This document shows positions 1-6,230 of a stretch of 20,598 bases of DNA, one piece after another. Where the stretch lies: positions 1-20,598 of IMG/VR virus record IMGVR_UViG_3300042691_036900; one strand, given 5' to 3'. Numbering within the stretch: the stretch's first letter is position 1; every line of letters starts with the position of its first letter. Source of the stretch: a virus. Both the position numbers and the translations under genes were made by a program. The notes under the pieces were generated by a model, which saw nothing but the letters and a program-made list of their open reading frames with translations, did not search any database and was not told where the DNA came from.

Positions 1-11
1 GTTGAAGTCTG

Positions 12-278
12 ATGAAAGTGGTGAAAAAACCAACCGTTCTTATGGAACGGTTTCCTTATCGTTATATTCAGGTCGGTACTTTGGAAATCAATGGAAAACC
101 TGACTGTCGCATTCAAAAAGTAGATTCCTATACAGGTAGGTATAGAGATATGTATCTCTGTGATAATGAAATGCAACTTATGACTGCGATGGAAGACTTT
201 GATTATACTTGCTGGTTGGATCCCGATAGGGTTCCTTGTTATATTAAAGACGATGAAGAAGACACGGATGGTCTATAA
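12..278 (+). CDS. Hypothetical cyanophage protein, 88 aa
   Basis: Small soluble protein with no family I recognise. It is rich in acidic residues at the C-terminus (a DDEEDTDG stretch), has several Tyr and Cys residues and shows no signal peptide or membrane segment. The ATG overlaps the stop of an upstream gene by one base (TGATG at 10-14; the last codons of that gene, Val-Glu-Val-stop, occupy 4-12), which suggests translational coupling to a gene outside the window. A 21-base stretch near its start (52-72) is almost identical to bases 6455-6475 inside the GDP-mannose-3,5-epimerase-like gene, both encoding PYRYIQ. Function unknown. Confidence 0.7.
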   Translation: MKVVKKPTVLMERFPYRYIQVGTLEINGKPDCRIQKVDSYTGRYRDMYLCDNEMQLMTAMEDFDYTCWLDPDRVPCYIKDDEEDTDGL

Positions 279-307
279 CAGCACTGGTCGGTGATGAAAA
301 ACCCCTT

Positions 308-535
308 ATGTCTAAAACAAGTATCTTAAGGTATCTTGGAAACTTTCTCCTCTTACTTGGTTATCAAATCATGTTATGGGGAGATTTTAAAAATGGTTTG
401 ATAATTAAGTTTATCGGGGGACTCCTTGGTATTCCTTTTGCTATCAAACTTAAACTTTGGGACGTGCTATTTCTGATAGCATTCTTTGGTATCACCGAAA
501 TATCAAAGTTAACCCAACTTTTCTTGGTTTCCTAA
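308..535 (+). CDS. Small hydrophobic membrane protein, 75 aa
   Basis: Hypothetical protein that is mostly hydrophobic, with two or three likely transmembrane segments (about residues 8-24, 31-48 and 51-64) separated by short charged loops (DFKNG, KLKLWD). It starts 30 bases after the preceding gene and uses an ATG followed by SKTS. Its stop codon lies inside the loop of a perfect 8-bp hairpin (523-530 with 535-542). No family recognised; probably an inner-membrane phage protein of unknown role. Confidence 0.6.
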   Translation: MSKTSILRYLGNFLLLLGYQIMLWGDFKNGLIIKFIGGLLGIPFAIKLKLWDVLFLIAFFGITEISKLTQLFLVS

Positions 536-665
536 AACCAAGTGGTGGAGTCAATCTGACCCCTTCTGGTTTCTTTCTTTCCCATAAAAAAGCAAGTGGT
601 GCGGATGGGACTCTCTCCCGCCTGGTTTCTTGTTTCCAGTCAAAGAACAAGTGGCGAGCCTGAGC
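523..665. repeat. Three degenerate tandem hairpin units, ~55-nt period
   Basis: The core CAAGTGG occurs at 539, 593 and 648 (spacing 54 and 55), and TGGTTTC at 525, 567 and 623. Each CAAG is the 3' arm of a hairpin whose bases differ between units while pairing is kept: CTTGGTTT/AAACCAAG (523-530/535-542), CTTTCTTT/AAAGCAAG (one mismatch, about 573-596) and CTTGTT/AACAAG (629-634/646-651). Two units are followed by a second small hairpin: GGAGTC/GACCCC (547-552/558-563) and GGGA/TCCC (607-610/616-619). On the minus strand units end in CCACCA or GCACCA, a superficial tRNA-3'-end look, but no cloverleaf is present. The stretch ends just before a terminator, so it may be a structured RNA. Function unknown. 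Confidence 0.55.
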
Positions 666-670
666 ATATG

Positions 671-699
671 AAGGTGGGTTGCATAAACTCACCTTTTTT
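671..699 (+). terminator. Rho-independent terminator
   Basis: A 10-bp stem with one G-T wobble (671-680 with 686-695), loop GCATA, runs into six T's (694-699). It closes the left-edge genes before the sugar gene block. Its loop side doubles as the -35 region of the next promoter. Confidence 0.8.
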
Positions 700-707
700 A
701 GTATAAT
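679..707 (+). promoter_or_regulatory. Sigma70-like promoter of the sugar gene block
   Basis: TTGCAT (679-684), a 17-base spacer and a perfect TATAAT (702-707). The start of transcription would be about 714, some 14 bases before the first gene at 728. The -35 lies in the terminator stem-loop and the spacer covers the terminator's 3' arm and T-run. Confidence 0.65.
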
Positions 708-727
708 AAAATAAAATAGATCTCAAT

Positions 728-1231
728 ATGAAAATCGGATTTAATTGTAGTTCATTTGACTTGTTTCATGCCGGTCATGTTACGATGCTTAAAATGGAAA
801 AAGAAATGTGCGACTATTTGAAAGTCGCACTTCAAGTAGATCCTACTATAGACCGTCCTGGAATCAAAAATAAACCAACACAATCTGTCTACGAACGATA
901 TGTTCAATTGCAAGGATGTAAGTATGTTGATGAAATTCTTGTATATGAAACTGAGGCTGATCTACTTAATTTAATTAAAACGCAAACAATCCATGTTAGA
1001 TTTCTGAGTGAAGAGTATATTGACATCGACTTTACTGGAAAACAGTATTGTGTTGACAATGGCATTGAACTTTTCTATCATTTGAGAAGACATCAATATT
1101 CTTCCACAGAACTTAGAAATAGAGTATATTTGCTTGAGAAAGAGAAGAAAGAAAAAAATTCTTCAAACGAAAAAGTTCCATATCAATACTCTCCGGAACT
1201 TTTAGAAAAATATTCTTTAAGGAACGATTGA
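728..1231 (+). CDS. Cytidylyltransferase-like nucleotidyltransferase (TagD/RfaE-C fold)
   Basis: 167 aa. The N-terminus carries the nucleotidyltransferase signature: SSFDLFHAGH, with the HxGH motif at residues 14-17, and a C-terminal SSTELR (125-130) in the place of the family's ISTT/SST motif. A lysine-rich tail (about 138-148) follows. In this family such enzymes transfer CMP or AMP from CTP/ATP to a sugar or polyol phosphate, as in glycerol-3-phosphate cytidylyltransferase. It is the first gene after the promoter at 679-707 and is followed directly by an RmlB-like gene, so it may activate a sugar or alditol phosphate for this block. The RfbH-type enzyme further down uses a CDP-sugar in known pathways, but this protein is not an RfbF-type hexose-1-phosphate cytidylyltransferase. 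The substrate is therefore open. Confidence 0.85.
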   Translation: MKIGFNCSSFDLFHAGHVTMLKMEKEMCDYLKVALQVDPTIDRPGIKNKPTQSVYERYVQLQGCKYVDEILVYETEADLLNLIKTQTIHVRFLSEEYIDIDFTGKQYCVDNGIELFYHLRRHQYSSTELRNRVYLLEKEKKEKNSSNEKVPYQYSPELLEKYSLRND

Positions 1232-1233
1232 CA

Positions 1234-2154
1234 ATGACTATTTTAGTTACTGGTGGAGCTGGATTTATTGGAAGTAATTTTCTCCATCACTTACTTACCT
1301 GCACAAATGAAGAAATTATATGCATAGATAACCTAAGTTATGCTGCCGATTTGCGTAATATTCCAGATCCTGTAAAACTTTATACTACTGATATTGCAGA
1401 TGAGCATAACTGTGAATATGTTTTCAAAAAACATAAACCATCAATAGTATTTCATTTTGCCGCAGAAAGTCACGTAGATAATTCAATTCAAAATTGCACC
1501 CCATTTGTTCATACGAATATCAATGGAACAGTTAATCTTCTAAATCTATCTGTGAAATATGGGATTCAGAAGTTTATTCACATTTCAACGGATGAAGTTT
1601 ACGGATCAATTGATGATGGATATTTCACGGAGAAATCAAACTATGCTCCTAGAAATCCATACTCTGCATCTAAGGCGGCAAGTGACCACTTTGTAATGGC
1701 ATATCACAACACATATGGATTGCCAGTAGTAATTACAAACTGTTCTAATAACTATGGTCCGAGACAATACCAGGAAAAGATGATTCCTAAAACCATCTCT
1801 AATCTTTTATCTGGTAAAAAAGTTCCTGTTTATGGTGATGGTAAGCAAGTTCGTGATTGGTTGTATGTTCAAGATCATTGTGAGGCATTGATTGAAGTAT
1901 GGTTAAAGGGGAGAGTTGGGCAAAAATATAATATTGGTGGTGAATGTGAAGTTCGCAATATTGATCTTGTTCGTATGATTCTTGACCGTATGAATTATAC
2001 TGAAGATATGATAGAATATGTTCAAGATAGACCTGGACATGACCGTAGATATTCAACTGATATTACTAAAATTCGACATGAATTAAAATGGTCTCCAAGA
2101 TTTTCTATAGAACAAGGTCTTAATGAAACAATTAAATGGTATTCCCAATTATGA
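1234..2154 (+). CDS. rmlB: dTDP-glucose 4,6-dehydratase-like (RmlB family)
   Basis: Extended SDR, 306 aa (RmlB is usually about 340-360, so slightly short). The Rossmann motif GGAGFIG lies at residues 7-13. HFAAESHVDNS (74-84) and STDEVYG (118-124, the Thr-Asp-Glu of the dehydratase active site) are present, as is Tyr143-x3-Lys147. NCSNNYGP and a later RDWLYVQDH segment are RmlB hallmarks. The family oxidises C4 of dTDP-glucose and removes water across C5-C6, giving the 4-keto-6-deoxy sugar. I chose the ATG at 1234, preceded by AAGGA about 10 bases upstream, over the in-frame TTG at 1228. No RmlA or clear RmlD is nearby, so the dTDP-sugar must come from the host or another locus. CDP- or GDP-glucose as substrate cannot be excluded. 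Confidence 0.85.
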   Translation: MTILVTGGAGFIGSNFLHHLLTCTNEEIICIDNLSYAADLRNIPDPVKLYTTDIADEHNCEYVFKKHKPSIVFHFAAESHVDNSIQNCTPFVHTNINGTVNLLNLSVKYGIQKFIHISTDEVYGSIDDGYFTEKSNYAPRNPYSASKAASDHFVMAYHNTYGLPVVITNCSNNYGPRQYQEKMIPKTISNLLSGKKVPVYGDGKQVRDWLYVQDHCEALIEVWLKGRVGQKYNIGGECEVRNIDLVRMILDRMNYTEDMIEYVQDRPGHDRRYSTDITKIRHELKWSPRFSIEQGLNETIKWYSQL

Positions 2155-2807
2155 ATGATACTGCTGTTTTAGTTACAACTTATTGTGCTGGTGAGCATGA
2201 AGAGATTCAAAGAAAGATGACCAAAACAATTTGCAAAAATTTATTTGAATCTGGTCACTTTGTTGTTCTTGCGTCACATTCTCCAATAGATTTGGATACA
2301 CAAAAATACTGTCATATATTTTTGTATGATTTTGATAATAGTTTTTCTGTAAATGGGATTCCTTCAAATCATAATCAAAATCATGGTATTGCAGAACTAA
2401 GGTTGTTTCATGATGCACTAGACATATTGCCTAAAAACTTTAAATATGTTTTTAAACTTGCTTATGACAATAATCCAGATCTGGATTATCATGACATAAT
2501 TTCTAAATGTAGAGAAACTAATAAAAGATTAGTCACTGGAAAATGGGGTAATGATACTACCTTCGGTCTTCATACATGTTTTTTTGAAGTTGACTTTTTT
2601 AGGGAAACTTTTTCTTGGGATGAACTCTATCGTTTTGAAAATTCAGTAAATATAGAACATGTTTGGTTTGAATCTGTAAGAGACAAAAATCTATTAGAAG
2701 AAACTCATCGAGAAACATACCATACTCCTCCTTATTTCTTCGGATATTACATCAATGATTATTCTAATGATGGGGGAAAAAGTGTTCAAGATTATCCGCA
2801 TAGTTAA
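2151..2807 (+). CDS. Unknown protein, possible glycosyltransferase, 218 aa
   Basis: No confident family. The start at 2151 forms an ATGA overlap with the RmlB stop; an upstream in-frame ATG at 2136 is less likely. The N-terminus TAVLVTTYCAG followed by an alternating hydrophobic strand (FVVLASHSPID) resembles the first strands of GT-A type transferases. FKLAYDNNPDLDYHD is a possible metal-site region with several acidic residues. There are many aromatic residues and no membrane segment. Lying between RmlB- and RmlC-like genes suggests a role in transferring or modifying the sugar made there, but this is inference from position and general look only. Confidence 0.7.
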   Translation: MNDTAVLVTTYCAGEHEEIQRKMTKTICKNLFESGHFVVLASHSPIDLDTQKYCHIFLYDFDNSFSVNGIPSNHNQNHGIAELRLFHDALDILPKNFKYVFKLAYDNNPDLDYHDIISKCRETNKRLVTGKWGNDTTFGLHTCFFEVDFFRETFSWDELYRFENSVNIEHVWFESVRDKNLLEETHRETYHTPPYFFGYYINDYSNDGGKSVQDYPHS

Positions 2808-2817
2808 TTAATCTTAT

Positions 2818-3357
2818 ATGAATGCAATTGAAACCAAACTAAAAGATGCATATTTAATAACAAATAATATTTTTTCTGATGATAGAGGATCTTTTAGAGA
2901 ATCATTTAATCTTCGTGAGGTTCAAAAAATTATTGGAAAATATGAATTTGTGCAAGACTGTCATTCTATTTCTTCAAAGAATGTAGTTCGTGGAATGCAT
3001 TATCAAATTCAACATGCACAGGGGAAACTTGTAAGATGTATTGTTGGGGAAGTGTACGACGTTATAGTTGATATTCGTAAGAGTTCTCCAACGTTTGGTC
3101 AATGGTTTGGTGTCATTCTTTCTCCTGGTTCTACGCAATTATGGGTTCCTCCTGGGTTTGCTCATGGTTTTAGATCTCTCGTAGATAAATCTGAAGTTCT
3201 TTACAAGGTTACTGACTATCAGTACATAGAATATGAAAGAACTTTAATGTGGAATGACTCAGATTTAAATATTGATTGGATGGATGACTTCTCTCCAGTC
3301 TTATCCGAAAAAGATCGAAAAGGAAAGTATTTTATTGATTGTGACAAGTATGAGTAG
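2818..3357 (+). CDS. rmlC: dTDP-4-dehydrorhamnose 3,5-epimerase-like (RmlC family)
   Basis: 179 aa, the normal RmlC length. DDRGSFRESF (21-30) matches the family's DxRGxFxE strand. RGMHYQ (58-63) carries the catalytic His61, QGKLVR (68-73) the substrate-binding Lys, and DVIVDIRKSSPTFGQW (81-96) the conserved Asp strand. VPPGFAHGF (110-118) is the cupin closing motif. The family epimerises C3 and/or C5 of a dTDP-4-keto-6-deoxyhexose. Together with the RmlB-like gene at 1234 it would give a 4-keto-L-hexose intermediate. Its 3' end overlaps the next gene by 8 bases. Confidence 0.88.
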   Translation: MNAIETKLKDAYLITNNIFSDDRGSFRESFNLREVQKIIGKYEFVQDCHSISSKNVVRGMHYQIQHAQGKLVRCIVGEVYDVIVDIRKSSPTFGQWFGVILSPGSTQLWVPPGFAHGFRSLVDKSEVLYKVTDYQYIEYERTLMWNDSDLNIDWMDDFSPVLSEKDRKGKYFIDCDKYE

Positions 3358-4174
3358 AATATCTGTTTTTGGAGGAAAAGGGTTTATAGGAAATACTTTT
3401 TGCAGTTTATATCCCGAAGAAACTATTATCGTCCCAAGAGAATCAAGAAATTTTGATACAAAAGAAGTTCTTTACTTTATAAGTACAACTACTAATCAAA
3501 ATGTTTTTAAAGATCTTCATATTGACATCGATACAAATTTAAAAATATTTGTAGATTTTCTTTCAAACTGTAAAAATAGAGATGTGACTATTAACTTTAT
3601 AAGTTCTGGATTTGTTTATGGTAATGATATTATAGATGCAAAAGAGTCTGATTGTTGTAATCCAACAGGATTTTATTCTATTACTAAGAGATGTGCTGAA
3701 CAACTTTTAATATCTTTTTGTGAAACTTTTAAAATCAAATATCGTATTTTTAGAATCGGTAATGTTTATGGGTTAGATAAAACAATTTCTCCAGGAAAAA
3801 ATGTTCTTGCATATATGGTAAGACTTTTAAAAGAAGATAAACAAATTAAACTTTATGATGGTGGAAATTTTTTAAAAGATTATATGTTTGTTGAAGACGT
3901 ATGTAGATCAATAAAATTAATAATAGATTCGGGGAACATCGATGAAATTTATAACATATCTTCTGGTGAATCATTTTTCTTTAGAGAAATTATTAATACT
4001 GCAAAATCAATCGTCAATAGTTTGAGTGAAATTGTAGATGTCCCTATGCCATTAGATCAAGAGTTTATACAGATTAGAAATATGACATTGAATATAGACA
4101 AGTTGAATCTTCTTAATTTCTCCTGCGAAATGAAATTTGAGAAGGGTTTGCAAATGATTTGTGATATGGTATAA
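3350..4174 (+). CDS. NAD-dependent epimerase/dehydratase (extended SDR)
   Basis: 274 aa. GGKGFIG (8-14) is the Rossmann glycine motif. ISSGFVYG (84-91) and Tyr109-x3-Lys113 (YSITK) give the SDR catalytic residues. RIGNVYG and a DYMFVEDVC segment match NDP-sugar epimerases and reductases. The start at 3350, in the last codons of the RmlC gene, places the Rossmann motif at the usual distance from the N-terminus. Given its position after RmlB/RmlC it may do the final 4-keto reduction (an RmlD-like role) or a 4-epimerisation; sequence alone does not decide. Its last codons contain a candidate promoter, with the stop codon inside the -10 box. Confidence 0.8.
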   Translation: MSRISVFGGKGFIGNTFCSLYPEETIIVPRESRNFDTKEVLYFISTTTNQNVFKDLHIDIDTNLKIFVDFLSNCKNRDVTINFISSGFVYGNDIIDAKESDCCNPTGFYSITKRCAEQLLISFCETFKIKYRIFRIGNVYGLDKTISPGKNVLAYMVRLLKEDKQIKLYDGGNFLKDYMFVEDVCRSIKLIIDSGNIDEIYNISSGESFFFREIINTAKSIVNSLSEIVDVPMPLDQEFIQIRNMTLNIDKLNLLNFSCEMKFEKGLQMICDMV

Positions 4175-4175
4175 T
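4148..4175 (+). promoter_or_regulatory. Internal promoter, extended -10
   Basis: TTGCAA (4148-4153), a 16-base spacer and TATAAT (4170-4175) preceded by TG (4167-4168), an extended -10 box. It covers the stop codon of the preceding epimerase gene and would start transcripts about 15 bases before the next ATG at 4198. The gap of 23 bases here is one of the few non-overlapping junctions in the block. Confidence 0.5.
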
Positions 4176-4197
4176 AGTAAAAAATAATTGTTTGTTG

Positions 4198-4926
4198 ATG
4201 AGCCTATCTAAAACTTTAGTAGTAAGCAACCATGCAAATCATGACTTAGAATGGTTAAAGATAACTTATGAATATGGTTTTTCACCAGAAAATATTATCA
4301 TCTATGATAGAACTCCAGATGATTTTCCTCAAAAATCAAAAATAGATCATTTAGGAAAAGTAATAAAATCTCCAAATGTAGGATCAAATCCTTATGATAT
4401 TGGTAGATATATTTTTGATCATTATGAAGATCTTCCTGATATGATGATTCATATTAAAGGAAATCTTTTGCAGAAAAAATACACAACTGAAGAAAAATTT
4501 ATCTATGCCTTAAAATCTAATTGGTTTGTTCCGATTGATGGTGGAACATTGTGCGATTCTTATTTTCCTTATTTTGTAAATGATAATTGGTTTGCACAAC
4601 CTATGGAATGGGAAGATAGAATAGAGAGTGAGAAGTCAGAAGAGATTAAAAATATGAAAGTCTATCCTAGAATTTCTAGTCTTAGAGAATTCATCCAAGA
4701 TCTTTTTATTATAGATACTATTCCTAAGTTTCTTAGTTTTGCTCCAGGAGCAAATTATGCCGTACCTAAAAACTGTATTTTGAAGTACAGTAAAAACTTT
4801 TATAAAAAAATGATGCACTATACGGATTATAATAACAATCCAATTGAATCTCATTGGTTTGAAAGAATCTTGCAAATGGCATGGCAAGGTTGTCTTCAAG
4901 AAAATTTTTCTTACACAGTAGAATGA
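4198..4926 (+). CDS. DUF3431-like protein, possible glycosyltransferase, 242 aa
   Basis: The opening TLVVSNHANHDLEWL (6-20), the middle NVGSNPYDIGRYIFDHY (60-76) followed by MIHIKGN (83-89), and the late SFAPGANYAVPK (180-191) are what I associate with the uncharacterised DUF3431 family, thought to be GT-A-like. This assignment is from memory of the pattern, not a search. The ATG at 4198 is preferred over two upstream TTG codons; no strong ribosome site is visible. It overlaps the dehydratase gene that follows by ATGA. Neighbours suggest a role in glycan assembly. Confidence 0.7.
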   Translation: MSLSKTLVVSNHANHDLEWLKITYEYGFSPENIIIYDRTPDDFPQKSKIDHLGKVIKSPNVGSNPYDIGRYIFDHYEDLPDMMIHIKGNLLQKKYTTEEKFIYALKSNWFVPIDGGTLCDSYFPYFVNDNWFAQPMEWEDRIESEKSEEIKNMKVYPRISSLREFIQDLFIIDTIPKFLSFAPGANYAVPKNCILKYSKNFYKKMMHYTDYNNNPIESHWFERILQMAWQGCLQENFSYTVE

Positions 4927-6230
4927 ATATGAAAGAACAAGTAAAACAATTTATTGATGGATTATTTGACAGTCAAGAAGATTTTTTTCCATATCTTTAC
5001 AATAACGATTATGTAAAGGGGGAAAGTAATATTTTTTACTCTGGTCCTTATTGGGATAATCAAGAAATTGAAGCAGCTCTTAAGACCTTCTTTACGGGCA
5101 AATGGCTTTCTTCTGGTGAAAGTGTTAATAGGTTTGAAAGAGAGTTTTCAAAAAAGTTTAATTTTGGTTATTCTGTAATGGTGAACTCTGGGAGTTCTGC
5201 AAATTTAGTTATGATTGCGGCTCTCAAAAAATATTTTGGTTGGAAAGATGGAGATGAAATTATTGTTTCTGTTTGCGGTTTCCCCACAACACTGAATCCC
5301 ATTATCCAAAATAATTTGAAACCAGTATTTGTTGATATTGATTATCAAGATCTAAACTGGGATTTAGAACAAATTAGAAAGAAGATTACTCCAAATACAA
5401 GGGCATTATTTTCATCACCTGTTCTTGCAAATGCATATGACTATGATGAAATTTTGAATATCTGTGATGAATATGGTATTCATCTAATCGCAGATAATTG
5501 TGACAGTTTGGGTAGCAAGTGGAAAGGTAAGTATCTTACTGATCATGCTGTTGCTGCATCTTGTTCTTTCTACCCTGCACATCACATTACCACAATTGAA
5601 GGTGGTATGGTATCTTCTAATATTAAAGAAGTTGTAGATCTTGCTCGTAGTTTTGCTTGGTGGGGTAGAGACTGTTATTGTGTGGGATCCCAAAATCTTT
5701 TGAGTTGTGGTACTTGCGGAAAACGATTTGATAATTGGCTAATTGGATATGACAAAGTTGTTGATCATAAGTATGTTTTTGGTCAGATAGGATACAATTT
5801 AAAACCAATTGATATGCTTGGTTCTATTGGATCTGTTCAACTTAAGAAGTTTGATGAGATTCATTATCTTCGTAGATATAATAAGTCAAGACTTCATAAG
5901 ATTTTTGAAACTATTCCTGGAGTTCGTGTTGTTGATGAATTGCCAAATGCCGAAACAAGTTGGTTTGGTGTTCCTATTATTTGTGATGGGGATAAAACTG
6001 AACTTGTTAAATTCCTAGAAGATAATAAAATTCAAACTAGAAATTATTTTGCAGGTAATCTTCTTATACATCCTGCTTATAGACATTTAGAATCAGCATT
6101 TAATTATCCAAATGCGATGAAAGTTTTGGATAATGTATTTTTTGTTGGTTGTTCTCCCGTAATTACCGATTCTATGATAGAATATATAGAAGAAATTGTT
6201 AATCTCTACAAAACTGGACATCATGAGTAA
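4923..6230 (+). CDS. rfbH: RfbH/E1-type 3-dehydratase (PMP, [2Fe-2S])
   Basis: 435 aa, DegT/DnrJ/EryC1/StrS fold. The usual PLP lysine is replaced by histidine: SFYPAHHITTIEGG (215-228, His220/His221), the change that defines RfbH/E1 (and ColD). Cysteines at 193 (ADNCD), 251, 253 and 262 (or 265) closely follow the C-X57-C-X1-C-X7-C iron-sulfur ligand spacing known for E1, here with X8; this separates it from ColD, which lacks the cluster. The family removes the C3 hydroxyl of CDP-4-keto-6-deoxyglucose, leading to 3,6-dideoxyhexoses (abequose, paratose, tyvelose, ascarylose). The E1 reaction needs electrons from a reductase (RfbI/E3), which is absent here; a ferredoxin of host or phage might substitute. 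ATGA overlap upstream; 8-base overlap downstream. Confidence 0.9.
   Translation: MNMKEQVKQFIDGLFDSQEDFFPYLYNNDYVKGESNIFYSGPYWDNQEIEAALKTFFTGKWLSSGESVNRFEREFSKKFNFGYSVMVNSGSSANLVMIAALKKYFGWKDGDEIIVSVCGFPTTLNPIIQNNLKPVFVDIDYQDLNWDLEQIRKKITPNTRALFSSPVLANAYDYDEILNICDEYGIHLIADNCDSLGSKWKGKYLTDHAVAASCSFYPAHHITTIEGGMVSSNIKEVVDLARSFAWWGRDCYCVGSQNLLSCGTCGKRFDNWLIGYDKVVDHKYVFGQIGYNLKPIDMLGSIGSVQLKKFDEIHYLRRYNKSRLHKIFETIPGVRVVDELPNAETSWFGVPIICDGDKTELVKFLEDNKIQTRNYFAGNLLIHPAYRHLESAFNYPNAMKVLDNVFFVGCSPVITDSMIEYIEEIVNLYKTGHHE

Noticed and set aside
457-692. Open frames on both strands over 457-663 (+) and 492-692 (-)
   Set aside because: Both run across the hairpin repeat and the terminator stem, have low-complexity repeated peptides, and overlap the end of the 308-535 gene. 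They arise from the repeat, not from a gene.
545-692. Possible tRNA on the minus strand ending in GCACCA or CCACCA
   Set aside because: The 3'-end look is there, but no matching acceptor 5' arm, D-arm or anticodon arm with a 7-base loop can be placed; the TTCRA of the T-loop is missing.
1228-1236. TTG start six bases upstream for the RmlB-like gene
   Set aside because: ATG at 1234 has better spacing to AAGGA and places the Rossmann strand right at the N-terminus, as in the family.
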